DNA from: Bacteroidetes bacterium ADurb.Bin217
GTDB taxonomy: Bacteria > Bacteroidota > Bacteroidia > Bacteroidales > UBA1715
Assembly (NCBI GenBank): GCA_002069975.1
Contig: MWCJ01000019.1
Coordinates: 1-45,568 of the forward strand
DNA length: 45,568 nucleotides
Direction: 5' to 3'
Within the stretch, counting starts at the first letter, position 1. Every line of letters begins with the position of its first letter. Both the position numbers and the translations under genes were made by a program. Shown here one piece after another: positions 17,187-28,800 of this stretch. Below the pieces are notes generated by a model. That model searched no databases. It saw only the letters and a program-made list of their open reading frames with translations, and was not told where the DNA came from.

Positions 17187-17486
17187 ATGGAAATAAAAAT
17201 TCAATCAGTCGGATTTAAAGCAGATGCAAAACTTAAAGATTTTACAACTGCAAAAATAAACAAATTAGACACTTTTTCAGATTCATTAATTAATTCTGAA
17301 GTCTTTTTTAAAGTAATAAACACGCAATCCGATGAAAACAAAGAAGTAGAGATTCGAATTGCAATACCGGGAAATGATTTGTTTGCAAAAAAACATGCAA
17401 AATCTTTTGAAGAGGCTGTAGATATAGCAGTAGAAGCACTTCGTTCACAAATTTCGAAAATGAAAGGTAAACAAGAGAAAAAATAA
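17187..17486 (+). CDS. hpf: Ribosome hibernation promoting factor, short form
   Basis: A 99-residue HPF/RaiA domain (about 1-95), without the C-terminal dimerisation domain of long HPF. EIKIQSVGFKADAKLKDFTT begins the fold and FEEAVDIAVEALRSQISKMK closes it. Such proteins bind the 30S decoding region in slow growth and inactivate ribosomes. It is the last gene of the rpsU-xerC-hpf cluster and is followed by a separate promoter for tRNA-Thr and tuf. Confidence 0.93.
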   Translation: MEIKIQSVGFKADAKLKDFTTAKINKLDTFSDSLINSEVFFKVINTQSDENKEVEIRIAIPGNDLFAKKHAKSFEEAVDIAVEALRSQISKMKGKQEKK

Positions 17487-17498
17487 ATTTAAATTTCT

Positions 17499-17527
17499 TT
17501 TGTTTTAAAAAAAAAAAATTAAATTTG
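17499..17527 (+). promoter_or_regulatory. Probable promoter of tRNA-Thr and tuf
   Basis: TTTG at 17499-17502 and TAAATTTG at 17520-17527 are 17 bases apart, slightly shorter than the usual 19-21. Transcription would begin near 17534, about 36 bases before the tRNA, in a leader holding the small dyad AACTC-TAT-GAGTT. Confidence 0.5.
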
Positions 17528-17569
17528 CAGTCCGAATTTTGGGGAGGCAAAACTCTATGAGTTCTGAAT

Positions 17570-17641
<72 letters not shown>

Positions 17642-17690
17642 CAAAATAAAGAAGTAAAATTATATGTTTAAAAAATAAATATTTATTACA

Positions 17691-18875
17691 ATGGCTAAAG
17701 AAAAATTTGATAGGTCAAAACCACACGTAAACATTGGTACAATTGGACACGTTGACCATGGTAAAACAACTTTAACTGCAGCGATAACTACAGTTTTAGC
17801 AAAAAAAGGTTTGTCAGAAATGAGAAGTTTCGATTCTATCGATAACGCTCCTGAAGAAAAAGAAAGAGGTATTACAATCAATACATCTCACGTTGAGTAT
17901 CAAACGGCAAATCGTCACTATGCACACGTTGACTGTCCAGGTCACGCGGATTATGTAAAAAACATGGTTACCGGTGCAGCTCAAATGGACGGTGCTATTC
18001 TTGTAGTAGCAGCAACTGATGGTCCAATGCCCCAAACACGTGAGCATATCCTTTTAGCACGTCAGGTAAACGTACCAAAACTTGTTGTATTTATGAACAA
18101 AGTTGACATGGTAGACGATGCTGAAATGTTAGAATTAGTTGAAATGGAAGTTCGTGAATTATTATCATTCTATGAATTCGATGGAGACAATACACCAATT
18201 ATTCAAGGTTCTGCATTAGGAGGTTTGAATGGGGAAGAAAAATGGGAAGAAAAAATAATGGAGTTAATGAATGCTGTAGATACATGGATGCCTATTCCTG
18301 CACGTGAAGTTGAAAAACCATTCTTAATGCCGGTTGAAGACGTGTTCTCAATTACAGGTCGTGGAACTGTTGCAACAGGTAGAATTGAAACTGGCATTAT
18401 CAAAACAGGTGAAGAGATGGCAATTATTGGTTTTGGAGGAAATCTAAAATCAACATGTACCGGTGTTGAAATGTTCCGTAAAATTCTTGACGAAGGACAA
18501 GCTGGTGATAACGTAGGTATATTATTACGTGGTATAGATAAAAACCAAGTTAAACGTGGTATGGTTATTTGTAAACCAGGTTCAATAACACCTCACAAAA
18601 AATTCAAAGCAGAAATTTATGTGCTTAAAAAAGAAGAAGGTGGTCGTCATACTCCATTCCATAACAAATATCGTCCACAGTTCTATATTAGAACAACAGA
18701 CGTTACAGGTGAAATTAATTTACCTGCTGGAGTAGAAATGGTAATGCCGGGCGATAACGTTACAATTACAGTAGACTTAATTGCACCTGTAGCTATTAAC
18801 CAAGGATTACGTTTTGCAATCCGTGAAGGTGGTAGAACAGTTGGAGCTGGTCAAGTAACAGAAATTATAGAATAA
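17691..18875 (+). CDS. tuf: Elongation factor Tu
   Basis: A 394-residue GTPase that delivers aminoacyl-tRNA to the ribosome. G1 is GHVDHGKTT (19-27), G2 includes the RGITI threonine (60-64), G3 is DCPGH (81-85) and G4 is NKVD (136-139). Domains 2 and 3 follow, with [15 protein letters not shown] and [12 protein letters not shown] near the C-terminus. Codon use is noticeably richer in preferred codons than its neighbours, as expected for high expression. It lies between tRNA-Thr and tRNA-Trp and is followed by a perfect 36-base palindrome. It is the only tuf in the window. Confidence 0.98.
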   Translation: MAKEKFDRSKPHVNIGTIGHVDHGKTTLTAAITTVLAKKGLSEMRSFDSIDNAPEEKERGITINTSHVEYQTANRHYAHVDCPGHADYVKNMVTGAAQMDGAILVVAATDGPMPQTREHILLARQVNVPKLVVFMNKVDMVDDAEMLELVEMEVRELLSFYEFDGDNTPIIQGSALGGLNGEEKWEEKIMELMNAVDTWMPIPAREVEKPFLMPVEDVFSITGRGTVATGRIETGIIKTGEEMAIIGFGGNLKSTCTGVEMFRKILDEGQAGDNVGILLRGIDKNQVKRGMVICKPGSITPHKKFKAEIYVLKKEEGGRHTPFHNKYRPQFYIRTTDVTGEINLPAGVEMVMPGDNVTITVDLIAPVAINQGLRFAIREGGRTVGAGQVTEIIE

Positions 18876-18885
18876 TAATTATAAC

Positions 18886-18921
18886 ATACAAGAGATTTTG
18901 AATATTCAAAATCTCTTGTAT
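18886..18921 (+). terminator. Perfect 36-base palindrome between tuf and tRNA-Trp
   Basis: ATACAAGAGATTTTGAAT (18886-18903) is followed directly by its exact reverse complement (18904-18921). The RNA would form an 18-bp hairpin, minus the few central bases. It lies 11 bases after the tuf stop and 4 bases before tRNA-Trp. No T-run follows (ATTTAGGGG), so it is not a classical intrinsic terminator. A processing site or partial terminator separating tuf mRNA from the tRNA is more likely. Confidence 0.6.
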
Positions 18922-18925
18922 ATTT

Positions 18926-18998
18926 AGGGGTGTAGTTCAGTTGGTAGAGCGTTGGTCTCCAAAACCAAAAGTCGCGAGTTCGAATCTTGCCGCCCCTG
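18926..18998 (+). tRNA. tRNA-Trp (anticodon CCA)
   Basis: A complete 73-base cloverleaf. Acceptor arms are AGGGGTG and CGCCCCT with one T-G pair and discriminator G. The D-arm is GTTCAGTTGGTAGAGC, the anticodon stem-loop is TTGGT-CTCCAAA-ACCAA with anticodon CCA, and the T-arm contains GAGTTCGAATCTT. CCA is not encoded. It precedes secE by 15 bases, the same order as in most Bacteroidota. Confidence 0.97.
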
Positions 18999-19013
18999 CA
19001 AAAATTTATTACA

Positions 19014-19208
19014 ATGGGAATAAAAACGTACGTTAAAGAATCTTATACTGAGCTGGCTCATAAAGTGTCATGGCCTTCGGCTAAAGAATTACAGTCAAGT
19101 GCAATAATTGTGTTGGTTGCAACATTTATATTTGCACTTATAGTAATGGTTATGGATTTTTCTTTTTCACTCGTAATGAAAGACGTGATTTATAAATTTT
19201 TTCATTAA
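19014..19208 (+). CDS. secE: Preprotein translocase subunit SecE
   Basis: A 64-residue single-spanning SecE, the clamp of the SecYEG channel. KVSWPSAKELQSSAIIVLVA is the conserved amphipathic-helix/WP motif leading into a membrane segment (about 29-55). The start at ATG 19014 gives the usual short bacterial form. An upstream in-frame start would lie inside tRNA-Trp. nusG follows after 18 bases. Confidence 0.95.
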   Translation: MGIKTYVKESYTELAHKVSWPSAKELQSSAIIVLVATFIFALIVMVMDFSFSLVMKDVIYKFFH

Positions 19209-19226
19209 AAGATAGTTGCAATAAGC

Positions 19227-19778
19227 ATGAACAATATAGATAAAAAATGGTATGTCGTTAGAGCAATTAGCGGAAAAGAAAAAAAAGTAAAAGAGCTCAT
19301 TAACGTAGAAATTATCAGAAACAATTTAGAAGCGTATGTTTCTCAAATTTTAATTCCAACCGAAAAAGTATTTCAAATTCGCAATGGAAAAAAAATAAGT
19401 AAAGAACGAAGTTTTTTTCCTGGATATGTGCTTATAGAAGCTGCATTGGTAGGTGAAGTACCTCACGTAATAAAAAATGTAAACGGAGTAATAGGATTTT
19501 TAGGTACAGAAAAAGGTGGAGATCCTGTACCTTTAAGAATATCAGAAGTAAATCGAATTCTTGGTAAAGTAGACGAATTAGCTGAAAGCGAAGAGGAATC
19601 AACAGTACCTTTTGTAGTAGGCGAAGTTGTAAAAGTAACCGATGGACCATTCAACAGCTTCTCTGGAATAATTGAAGAAATTAATGAAGAGAAGAAAAAA
19701 TTAAAAGTAATGGTTAAAATTTTCGGTCGCAAAACACCTTTAGAATTAGGATTTATGCAAGTTGAAAAGGAATCGTAA
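19227..19778 (+). CDS. nusG: Transcription termination/antitermination factor NusG
   Basis: A 183-residue protein with an NGN domain (about 7-115; WYVVRAISGKEKKVKELI, and FFPGYVLIEA at 63-72) and a KOW domain (about 128-180; VGEVVKVTDGPFNSFSG). It binds RNA polymerase and links it to Rho or the ribosome. The secE-nusG-rplK order supports the canonical NusG rather than a specialised UpxY/LoaP paralogue of the kind that controls capsule operons in this phylum. Confidence 0.95.
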   Translation: MNNIDKKWYVVRAISGKEKKVKELINVEIIRNNLEAYVSQILIPTEKVFQIRNGKKISKERSFFPGYVLIEAALVGEVPHVIKNVNGVIGFLGTEKGGDPVPLRISEVNRILGKVDELAESEEESTVPFVVGEVVKVTDGPFNSFSGIIEEINEEKKKLKVMVKIFGRKTPLELGFMQVEKES

Positions 19779-19802
19779 AAAATAATAAAGTAGTAAAGCG
19801 TT

Positions 19803-20243
19803 ATGGCAAAAGAAGTACAGGCATTAATTAAATTGCAGATAAAAGGTGGTGCTGCAAACCCTTCCCCTCCGGTAGGACCGGCTTTGGGTTCCAAAGGGGT
19901 AAATATAATGGAATTTTGTAAGCAATTCAATGCAAGAACTCAAGATCAAGCAGGAAAAGTATTACCGGTAATTATAACCGTTTATTCCGACAAATCATTT
20001 ACATTCATCATTAAAACTCCTCCGGTTGCAATTCAATTAATGGAAATTGCAAAATTAAAAGGCGGATCGGCAGAGCCAAACCGAAAAAAAGTTGCAAGTG
20101 TAACTTGGGCTCAAGTAAAAGCAATTGCCGAAGCAAAAATGCCGGATTTAAATTGTTTTACAATAGAATCTGGAATGAAAATGGTAGCTGGAACAGCTCG
20201 AAGCATGGGTATAACTATTGAAGGAGAAATTCCTTCTGTTTAA
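19803..20243 (+). CDS. rplK: 50S ribosomal protein L11
   Basis: A 146-residue L11, part of the GTPase-associated centre of the 50S subunit. The proline-rich N-terminal motif is present ([20 protein letters not shown]), and the RNA-binding C-terminal domain ends [12 protein letters not shown]. Length is normal. The gap to rplA is 13 bases, so the genes form one operon. Confidence 0.98.
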   Translation: MAKEVQALIKLQIKGGAANPSPPVGPALGSKGVNIMEFCKQFNARTQDQAGKVLPVIITVYSDKSFTFIIKTPPVAIQLMEIAKLKGGSAEPNRKKVASVTWAQVKAIAEAKMPDLNCFTIESGMKMVAGTARSMGITIEGEIPSV

Positions 20244-20256
20244 AATTATTGGAATC

Positions 20257-20946
20257 ATGAAGCTTACAAAAAACAGAAAAAGTATACTTGAAAAGATAGA
20301 ACCTAATAAGGCATATACAATTCAGGAAGCTGCAAAATTGTTGAAAGATATTACAACAACAAAATTTGACGCATCAGTTGATTTAGATGTACGTTTAGGT
20401 GTAGACCCGCGTAAAGCTAACCAAATGGTTCGAGGTGTAGTAACATTACCTCATGGAACCGGAAAACAAGTACGTGTATTAGTATTGTGTACGCCCGATA
20501 AAGAAAAAGAGGCTAAAGATGCTGGTGCAGACTATGTTGGACTTGACGAATTTATTGATAAAATAAAAGGTGGTTGGACTGATATTGATGTAATTATAAC
20601 AATGCCTACAGTAATGGCTAAAGTTGGTGCATTAGGTAGAGTTTTAGGCCCACGTGGTTTAATGCCAAACCCTAAAAGCGGAACCGTAACAATGGAAGTA
20701 GGTAAAGCTGTAGAAGAAGTAAAATCAGGTAAAATTGACTTTAAAGTTGACAAATACGGTATTGTTCATTCGTCAATAGGTAAAGCATCGTTTGAACCTG
20801 AAAAATTAGTTGATAATGCAAATGAATTTTTAAGCATTATTAATAAATTAAAACCTTCATCGGCAAAAGGAACATACATTAAAAGTATCTATATTTCAAC
20901 TACTATGAGTCCGGGTATTCTTGTAGATACGAAATCATTTGTTTAA
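20257..20946 (+). CDS. rplA: 50S ribosomal protein L1
   Basis: A 229-residue L1, which forms the mobile L1 stalk and in many bacteria represses its own operon. [19 protein letters not shown] is the family signature. The start was set at ATG 20257 ([14 protein letters not shown]) rather than the in-frame start at 20218, which would overlap rplK. rplJ follows after 27 bases, with a ribosome-binding site AGGAG at about 20960. Confidence 0.97.
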   Translation: MKLTKNRKSILEKIEPNKAYTIQEAAKLLKDITTTKFDASVDLDVRLGVDPRKANQMVRGVVTLPHGTGKQVRVLVLCTPDKEKEAKDAGADYVGLDEFIDKIKGGWTDIDVIITMPTVMAKVGALGRVLGPRGLMPNPKSGTVTMEVGKAVEEVKSGKIDFKVDKYGIVHSSIGKASFEPEKLVDNANEFLSIINKLKPSSAKGTYIKSIYISTTMSPGILVDTKSFV

Positions 20947-20973
20947 TTTTTTGAAAACAGGAGTATAAAAATC

Positions 20974-21498
20974 ATGGATATAGCACAAAAACGAGATATA
21001 GTAGAAAGTATAGTTCAAAAAATCAACGAAAACGGACATTTCTACATTACCGATATTGAAGCATTAAATGCTGAAGATACAAGTAATTTACGAAGAAAGT
21101 GTTTTGAAAACGACATTGAAATTGTTGTTGTTAAAAACACATTATTCAAAAAAGCATTAGAACAAATAGGTGGCGATGATTATCAAGAATTATATGGTGT
21201 ATTAAAAGGTACTACATCAGTTTTATTCTGTAAAACCGCTAACATTCCTGCAAAACTAATAAAAGATTTTAGAAACGAAGGAAAACAAAAACCTGTTTTA
21301 AAAGGAGCATTTGCTCAACAATCAATTTATATTGGTGATGATCAATTAGATTCATTAGTATCTATAAAATCAAAAGAAGAACTTATCGGCGATATCGTAC
21401 TTCTTCTTCAATCACCAATGCAACAACTTATTGGGCAGCTTAGTTCAGGCAAAAATACAATTGCAGGTATCGTAAAAACATTATCTGAAAAGGAATAA
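20974..21498 (+). CDS. rplJ: 50S ribosomal protein L10
   Basis: A 174-residue L10, the base of the L7/L12 stalk. The N-terminal rRNA-binding domain contains FYITDIEALNAEDTSNLRRK and VVKNTLFKKAL. The C-terminal helix (SPMQQLIGQLSSGKNTIAGI) is where L12 dimers attach. Order rplJ-rplL is universal. The leader to rplL is 42 bases and holds no obvious hairpin. Confidence 0.96.
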   Translation: MDIAQKRDIVESIVQKINENGHFYITDIEALNAEDTSNLRRKCFENDIEIVVVKNTLFKKALEQIGGDDYQELYGVLKGTTSVLFCKTANIPAKLIKDFRNEGKQKPVLKGAFAQQSIYIGDDQLDSLVSIKSKEELIGDIVLLLQSPMQQLIGQLSSGKNTIAGIVKTLSEKE

Positions 21499-21540
21499 TT
21501 AAATAATAATAAAGTACAGTAAATTAAATCATTCAAAGAC

Positions 21541-21924
21541 ATGGCAGATTTAAAAAAATTAGCAGAAGAATTAGTAAATCTAAGCGTAAAAGACGTTAAA
21601 GAATTAGCAGATATTCTTAAAGAAGAATATGGTATTGAACCAGCAGCAGCAGCAGTAGCTGTAGCGGCACCGGCAGCTGGTGGTGCTGCAGCAGGAGCGG
21701 CAGCAGCAGAGCAAACTGAATTTGATGTAATATTAAAATCAGGTGGTGCAGCTAAATTGCAAGTTGTAAAAGTTGTAAAAGACATTACCGGTCTTGGACT
21801 TAAAGAAGCAAAAGACATAGTTGACGGTGCTCCAAAAGCAGTAAAAGAAAAAGTATCTAAAGAAGATGCTGAAAACATTAAAAAACAATTAGAAGAAGCT
21901 GGAGCAGAAGTTGAACTTAAATAA
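21541..21924 (+). CDS. rplL: 50S ribosomal protein L7/L12
   Basis: A 127-residue stalk protein. The N-terminal dimerisation segment ([20 protein letters not shown]) is followed by a long Ala-rich hinge (about 35-60). The C-terminal factor-binding domain includes [20 protein letters not shown]. It recruits translation factors. A stable hairpin lies between this gene and rpoB and probably lowers read-through into the polymerase genes. Confidence 0.97.
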   Translation: MADLKKLAEELVNLSVKDVKELADILKEEYGIEPAAAAVAVAAPAAGGAAAGAAAAEQTEFDVILKSGGAAKLQVVKVVKDITGLGLKEAKDIVDGAPKAVKEKVSKEDAENIKKQLEEAGAEVELK

Positions 21925-21948
21925 GAATACCAATTTCTTATAAAATAG

Positions 21949-21978
21949 GGTTTAAGTCATGATAACGTGACTTAAACC
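21949..21978 (+). terminator. Attenuator-like hairpin between rplL and rpoB
   Basis: GGTTTAAGTCA (21949-21959) pairs perfectly with TGACTTAAACC (21968-21978) around an 8-base loop, followed by TTTTCTCATTTT. The stem is moderate in GC and the T-run is interrupted, so partial termination fits better than complete termination. An rplL-rpoB attenuator is known in enterobacteria, in a different sequence. rpoB starts 46 bases further on. Confidence 0.65.
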
Positions 21979-22023
21979 TTTTCTCATTTTACATATATTA
22001 AGTTCAAATTTTATACTTTTGCA

Positions 22024-25000
22024 ATGGAAACAAAGGAGAGAATTAGCTTCGCATCAATTAAAAACAAACTTGAATATCCAGATTTTTTGGAGATTCAAAT
22101 AAAGTCGTTTAATGAATTTTTTAAAATAGATTCAACTCCTGAAGAACGCAAGTACGAGGGGTTAAGTTCAGTATTTAATGAAAACTTCCCTATTGCTGAT
22201 ACACGCAATAATTTTATATTAGAGTTTCTTGATTATCAGCTGGATCCACCTCGATATTCTATTGAAGAATGTCTAGACAGAGGTCTAACATTTAGTGTTC
22301 CGCTCAAGGCAAAACTTAAGTTATATTGTACAGATCCCGAACACGAAGATTTTGATACAGTAGTTCAAGATGTTTATCTTGGAACAATTCCATTTATGAC
22401 TCCTCGCGGAACTTTTGTAATAAATGGAGCAGAACGTGTTGTAGTTTCACAATTACATCGTTCACCAGGTGTATTCTTTGGACAAAGTATGCACGCAAAT
22501 GGTACTAAATTGTACTCTGCACGTGTTATTCCGTTTAAAGGTTCATGGATTGAATTTGCTACAGACATAAATAATGTAATGTATGCATATATCGATCGAA
22601 AGAAAAAATTGCCGGTAACAACATTGTTCCGTGCTATTGGATTCGAGAGTGATAAAGATATTCTCGAAATATTTAATCTTGCCGAAGAAGTTAAAGTTTC
22701 TAAAACAGGATTAAAGAAAATTGTTGGTAGAAAATTAGCAGCTCGTGTTTTAAAATCATGGATTGAAGATTTTGTTGATGAAGATACCGGTGAGGTAGTA
22801 TCAATAGAACGAAATGAAGTGATTATCGAACGTGAAGTTATTATTGAAAATGACCATATTGATGAAATAGTTGATTCTGGTCAAAAAACAATTTTAATTC
22901 ATCGTGAAGATCAAAATTCAGCTGATTATGATATAATATACAATACTCTCCAAAAAGACCCTTGCAACTCTGAAAAAGAAGCTGTATTTCATATCTATCG
23001 TCAATTACGAAATGCTGAGCCACCAGATGAAGCAACAGCTCGTGATGTAATAGATAAATTATTCTTTTCTGACAAACGATATGATTTAGGTGAAGTTGGT
23101 CGTTACCGTATAAATACTAAATTATATAGTGGTCCTGATGTTGAAGGTGAAAAAGAAGATATTCGAGTATTAACTAAACGTGATATCATTCACATTATTA
23201 AATATTTAATTCAGCTTATAAATTCTAAAGCTGATGTTGATGATATTGACCATTTAAGTAACCGACGTGTGAGAACTGTTGGTGAACAATTACATAATCA
23301 ATTTGGTGTAGGATTAGCTCGTATGGCTCGTACAATTCGTGAACGCATGAATGTTCGTGACAACGAAGTATTTACTCCTATTGATTTAATTAATTCAAAA
23401 ACATTATCTTCTGTTATAAATTCCTTCTTCGGAACCAATCAGCTTTCTCAGTTTATGGATCAAACAAATCCACTGGGAGAAATGACTCACAAACGACGGT
23501 TATCTGCATTAGGTCCGGGTGGTTTATCCCGCGAAAGAGCTGGATTTGAGGTGCGTGACGTTCATTACACTCACTACGGTCGTTTATGTCCAATCGAAAC
23601 ACCTGAAGGTCCAAATATTGGTCTTATTTCTTCGTTGTGTGTTTACGCTAAAATAAATGAACTTGGATTTATTGAAACTCCCTATCGTAATGTTAAAGAC
23701 GGAGTAGTAGATTTATCAAACGAAGGCGTTTTCTATTTAAGTGCCGAAGAAGAAGAAGGAAAAATTATAGCACAAGCAAATGCTCCATTACATGATAATG
23801 GGAAATTTGTAAATAATAGAATTAAATCTCGTTTAGAAGCAGATTATCCACTTTCGACTCCTGAAGAAATTGATATGATGGATGTTGCTCCAAACCAAAT
23901 TACTTCAATTGCGGCATCGCTTATTCCATTCTTAGAACATGATGATGCTAACCGTGCTTTGATGGGTTCAAACATGATGCGTCAGTCTGTTCCTTTATTA
24001 AAAGCCGAAGCTCCAATTGTTGGTACAGGTATAGAACGTCAAGTTATCAAAGATTCTCGAATTCAAGTTTCTGCAGAAGGAAATGGAATAATAGAATATG
24101 TTGATGCAAATGAAATTCGTGTTCGATATGACCAAACTGAAGATGAAGCTTTTGTTACTTTTGAAGAAAATTTAAAAACATACAGCATAATAAAATTCCG
24201 AAAAACGAATCAAAATACTTGTATTAATCTTCGTCCAATTGTAAAAAAAGGCGAACGAGTAGTAAAAGACCAAAGTTTAACCGAAGGCTATTCAACACAA
24301 AATGGAGAATTAGCAATTGGGAAAAACCTCAAAGTAGCTTTTATGCCTTGGAAAGGATACAATTTTGAAGATGCTATCGTAATTTCAGAACGTATTGTAC
24401 GTGAAGATATATTAACTTCGATACATATTGATGAGCATTTATTGGAAGTTCGTGATACAAAACGTGGTCTCGAAGAATTTACTTCAGATATTCCAAATGT
24501 AAGTGAAGAAGCTATTAAAAACCTAGACGAAAATGGTTTAATTCGAGTTGGTGCTAATATAAAACCGGGTGATATTTTAATTGGTAAAATTACCCCAAAA
24601 GGAGAATCAGATCCTTCACCTGAAGAAAAACTATTACGTGCAATATTTGGTGATAAAGCAGGTGACGTAAAAGATGCGTCTCTTAAAGCTCGACCTTCTT
24701 TATATGGAACTGTAATTGATAAAAAATTATTTACACGTACTATTAAAGATAGAAAATCAAGAGCTAACGAAAAACCTATTCTTACAAAATTCAAATCTGA
24801 TTTTGATTTAGACGCAGATAAACTTAAATCTGTATTGGTAGATAAATTATTTACTCTCGTAAACGGAAAAACATCTCAAGGTGTAAAAGATTATTCGGGT
24901 AATATAATAATAGCTAAAGGTGCCAAATTCACACAAAAAGCATTACATGAAATTGAAGATTATACCTATGTTGTAACCGATAAATGGACAACTGATATTT

Positions 25001-25845
25001 CTAAAAATGACGTAATTTCTAAATTATTAGTAAATTACTGTAAAAAATTAAAAGAAATAGAAGGCGAATATAAACGCAAAGTATTTAGTGTAACCGTAGG
25101 TGATGAATTACCAGCAGGGATTATGCAACTTGCTAAAGTTTATATAGCTCAAAAACGTAAATTAAAAGTAGGAGATAAAATGGCAGGTCGCCATGGTAAC
25201 AAAGGTATTGTATCTAAAGTTGTTCGCGACGAAGATATGCCATTTTTAGAAGACGGTACCATTGTAGACATTGTTTTAAATCCACTTGGTGTACCTTCTC
25301 GTATGAATTTAGGTCAAATTTACGAAACCGTATTAGGTTGGGCGGGTAAAGAACTTGGGATAAATTTTGCAACACCAATATTTGATGGTGCTACTCTCGA
25401 TGAAATTACCGAATATACCCGTAAAGCCGGTATTCCAGATTTTGGTAAAACATATTTACATGATGGTGGTACTGGCGAAAAATTCGATCAGCCTGCAACT
25501 GTTGGTATAATTTATATGTTAAAACTTGGACACTTAATCGACGATAAAATGCATGCTCGTTCAATTGGTCCGTATTCCCTCATTACCCAACAACCTTTAG
25601 GTGGTAAAGCTCAATTTGGTGGTCAACGTTTTGGTGAAATGGAGGTTTGGGCTATCGAAGCATTTGGGGCATCAAATATACTTCAAGAGATTTTGACATT
25701 AAAATCAGATGATGTATATGGTAGAGCTAAAGCATACGAATCGATTGTTAAAGGTGAACCTCTTCCAATACCTGGATTACCAGAATCTTTCAATGTATTA
25801 TTACATGAATTACGCGGTTTAGGTTTAAATATGGATTTTGAATAA
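22024..25845 (+). CDS. rpoB: DNA-directed RNA polymerase subunit beta
   Basis: A 1273-residue Rpo[20 protein letters not shown] and [20 protein letters not shown] cover the rifampicin-binding cluster. The residues equivalent to E. coli D516, H526 and S531 are D479, H489 and S494, all wild type. [18 protein letters not shown] is the conserved active-site region, and [18 protein letters not shown] lies near the C-terminus. The start [14 protein letters not shown] matches homologues. The lineage-specific insert patterns seen in proteobacterial RpoB are absent. rpoC follows after 39 bases, preceded by a ribosome-binding site (AAAGGA). Confidence 0.99.
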   Translation: METKERISFASIKNKLEYPDFLEIQIKSFNEFFKIDSTPEERKYEGLSSVFNENFPIADTRNNFILEFLDYQLDPPRYSIEECLDRGLTFSVPLKAKLKLYCTDPEHEDFDTVVQDVYLGTIPFMTPRGTFVINGAERVVVSQLHRSPGVFFGQSMHANGTKLYSARVIPFKGSWIEFATDINNVMYAYIDRKKKLPVTTLFRAIGFESDKDILEIFNLAEEVKVSKTGLKKIVGRKLAARVLKSWIEDFVDEDTGEVVSIERNEVIIEREVIIENDHIDEIVDSGQKTILIHREDQNSADYDIIYNTLQKDPCNSEKEAVFHIYRQLRNAEPPDEATARDVIDKLFFSDKRYDLGEVGRYRINTKLYSGPDVEGEKEDIRVLTKRDIIHIIKYLIQLINSKADVDDIDHLSNRRVRTVGEQLHNQFGVGLARMARTIRERMNVRDNEVFTPIDLINSKTLSSVINSFFGTNQLSQFMDQTNPLGEMTHKRRLSALGPGGLSRERAGFEVRDVHYTHYGRLCPIETPEGPNIGLISSLCVYAKINELGFIETPYRNVKDGVVDLSNEGVFYLSAEEEEGKIIAQANAPLHDNGKFVNNRIKSRLEADYPLSTPEEIDMMDVAPNQITSIAASLIPFLEHDDANRALMGSNMMRQSVPLLKAEAPIVGTGIERQVIKDSRIQVSAEGNGIIEYVDANEIRVRYDQTEDEAFVTFEENLKTYSIIKFRKTNQNTCINLRPIVKKGERVVKDQSLTEGYSTQNGELAIGKNLKVAFMPWKGYNFEDAIVISERIVREDILTSIHIDEHLLEVRDTKRGLEEFTSDIPNVSEEAIKNLDENGLIRVGANIKPGDILIGKITPKGESDPSPEEKLLRAIFGDKAGDVKDASLKARPSLYGTVIDKKLFTRTIKDRKSRANEKPILTKFKSDFDLDADKLKSVLVDKLFTLVNGKTSQGVKDYSGNIIIAKGAKFTQKALHEIEDYTYVVTDKWTTDISKNDVISKLLVNYCKKLKEIEGEYKRKVFSVTVGDELPAGIMQLAKVYIAQKRKLKVGDKMAGRHGNKGIVSKVVRDEDMPFLEDGTIVDIVLNPLGVPSRMNLGQIYETVLGWAGKELGINFATPIFDGATLDEITEYTRKAGIPDFGKTYLHDGGTGEKFDQPATVGIIYMLKLGHLIDDKMHARSIGPYSLITQQPLGGKAQFGGQRFGEMEVWAIEAFGASNILQEILTLKSDDVYGRAKAYESIVKGEPLPIPGLPESFNVLLHELRGLGLNMDFE

Positions 25846-25884
25846 AAACCACTTATATTAATTATTTAAAAAGGATTTAAATAT

Positions 25885-28800
25885 ATGGCTTTCAGAAAAG
25901 ATAACAAAATAAAAAATAACTTTTCAAAAATCACTATAAGCCTTGCTTCTCCCGAAGATATTCTGGAGCGTTCAAGTGGTGAAGTTTTAAAACCGGAAAC
26001 TATTAATTACAGAACATACAAACCCGAACGTGACGGTTTGTTTTGTGAACGTATTTTTGGCCCGGTAAAAGATTATGAATGTCATTGCGGAAAGTACAAA
26101 CGTATTCGCTATAAAGGCATTATTTGTGACCGATGCGGTGTAGAAGTAACCGAGAAAAAAGTTCGACGTGAACGTATAGGACATATAAATTTAACAGTAC
26201 CGGTTGCTCATATATGGTATTTCCGTTCATTACCTAATAAAATTGGATATTTATTAGGCTTACCTACAAAGAAACTTGACGCTATAATTTATTACGAGCG
26301 ATTTGTTGTAGTTCAGCCCGGAATTAAAGCGGCAGATGGTATTCAAGTTGGAGATTTCTTATCGGAAGAAGAATACTTAGATATAGTTGAAACTTTACCA
26401 AAAGAAAATGAACTACTCGATGACGAAGATCCAAACAAATTTATTGCAAAAATGGGTGCCGAAGCTCTCGAAGATTTATTAAAACGATTAGATTTAGACG
26501 GGTTATCATATTCATTGCGAGACCAAGCAAGCAAGGAAACTTCGCAACAGCGTAAAAATGAAGCTCTTAAAAGACTTCAAGTAATTGAAGCATTTAGAGA
26601 CTCGAAGGGTAAAAATAAACCCGAATGGATGATAGTAAAATGCGTACCCGTAATTCCTCCAGAATTACGTCCACTTGTTCCACTTGATGGAGGTCGTTTT
26701 GCTACTTCAGATTTGAATGATTTATATCGTAGAGTAATTATTCGAAATAATCGTTTAAAACGACTTATAGAAATTAAAGCTCCAGAAGTTATTCTTCGTA
26801 ACGAAAAACGGATGTTGCAAGAAGCTGTAGATTCGCTATACGACAACTCAAGAAAAGCAAATGCTGTAAAAACAGATGCAAACAGAGCTTTAAAATCATT
26901 AAGCGATAGTTTAAAAGGTAAACAAGGTCGTTTCCGTCAAAACTTATTAGGAAAACGTGTTGACTATTCAGCTCGTTCAGTAATTGTTGTAGGTCCGGAT
27001 TTACGATTACATGAATGTGGACTTCCAAAAGAAATGGCAGCAGAATTATACAAACCATTTATTATCAGAAAACTTATAGAACGTGGAGTTGTAAAAACAG
27101 TAAAATCTGCCAAAAAAATAGTTGATAGAAAAGATCCTATTGTGTGGGACATTTTAGAAAATGTATTAAAAGGTCATCCGGTATTACTTAACCGTGCCCC
27201 TACTCTTCACCGTTTAGGTATTCAAGCATTCCAACCTAAAATGATTGAAGGTAAAGCTATTCAATTACACCCACTTGTATGTACTGCATTTAATGCCGAT
27301 TTTGATGGTGACCAAATGGCAGTTCATTTACCATTGGGAAATGCAGCTATACTTGAAGCACAATTATTAATGCTTTCATCACACAATATTTTAAACCCTG
27401 CGAATGGAGCTCCTATTATGGTGCCTTCACAAGACATGGTGCTTGGTTTATATTATATAACCAAGGAACGAAAAGGAGCAAAAGGTGAGGGGTCTATTTT
27501 TTATTCTGCTGAAGAAACTATCATTGCATATAACGAACAAAAAGTTGAATTACATGCCATTGTTAAAGTACTTCATACTGATATGAATGGCAAAAAATCA
27601 ATAATTGAAACAACTGTAGGACGTATAATTTTCAACGAAATTGTTCCTGAAGAAGTTGGTTATATCAATGAAATTTTAACTAAAAAATCTCTTCGTGAAA
27701 TTATCGGTAATGTATTAAAAGTTGCCGGTACTGCCAAAGCTGCAAAATTCCTTGACGAAATGAAAAATCTTGGATATAGTATGGCATTCAAAGGTGGTCT
27801 ATCATTTAATCTTTCGGACGTAATAATTCCAAAAGAAAAAGAAGAATTAGTAGCTGCCGGATATCAACAAGTAGAAGAAGTATTGGCTAATTATAACATG
27901 GGATTTATTACAAATAATGAGCGATACAATCAAATTATTGATATTTGGACACATACCAATGCAAGTTTAACTAATATTGTAATGAAACAAATTAGTTCTG
28001 ACAAACAAGGATTTAACTCGGTATACATGATGCTTGATTCTGGAGCTCGTGGATCTAAAGAGCAAATTCGTCAGTTATGCGGTATGCGTGGTCTTATGGC
28101 AAAACCTCAAAAATCAGGTTCTACCGGAAACGAAATTATTGAAAACCCTATTCTTTCGAACTTTAAAGAAGGTCTTTCTGTATTAGAGTATTTCATATCT
28201 ACTCACGGTGCTCGTAAAGGTTTGGCCGATACAGCTTTAAAAACTGCAGATGCTGGGTATTTAACACGTCGTTTGGTTGATGTGTCACAAGATGTAGTTA
28301 TTAATCAAGAAGATTGTGGTACATTGCGAGGGCTTATAGCTACAGCTATTAAAAACAACGACGAAATCGTAGAAACATTATACGATAGAATCTTAGGAAG
28401 AACATGTGTTCATGATATTTATCATCCCCAAACAGGTAAACTTATTATATCGTCTGGTGATGAAATAACTGAAGATATTGCACTAATTATTGAAGACTCT
28501 CCAATTGAACAAGTAGAAATACGTTCGGTACTTACTTGCGAATCTCGTAAAGGCGTATGTGCAAAATGCTATGGTAGAAATTTAGCTACAGCACGTATGG
28601 TTCAAAAAGGTGAAGCTGTTGGTGTTATTGCAGCACAATCAATTGGTGAGCCAGGTACACAGCTTACATTAAGAACTTTCCACGTAGGTGGTACCGCATC
28701 TAATATTGCAGCAGAATCATCAATTATTTCTAAATATGAAGGTATTATTGAAATAGATGAATTACGAACTGTAGCATCAGAAGATGAAACCGGTAAAAAA

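Noticed and set aside
21541..21924. The minus-strand ORF of 156 codons across rplJ and rplL
   Set aside because: It is the antisense shadow of the Ala-rich L7/L12 hinge, with the real genes clear on the plus strand.
22014..22021. TACTTTTG as a -7 box for rpoB
   Set aside because: It ends 2 bases before the rpoB ATG, so the transcript would start inside the gene, and no TTG lies 19-21 bases upstream.
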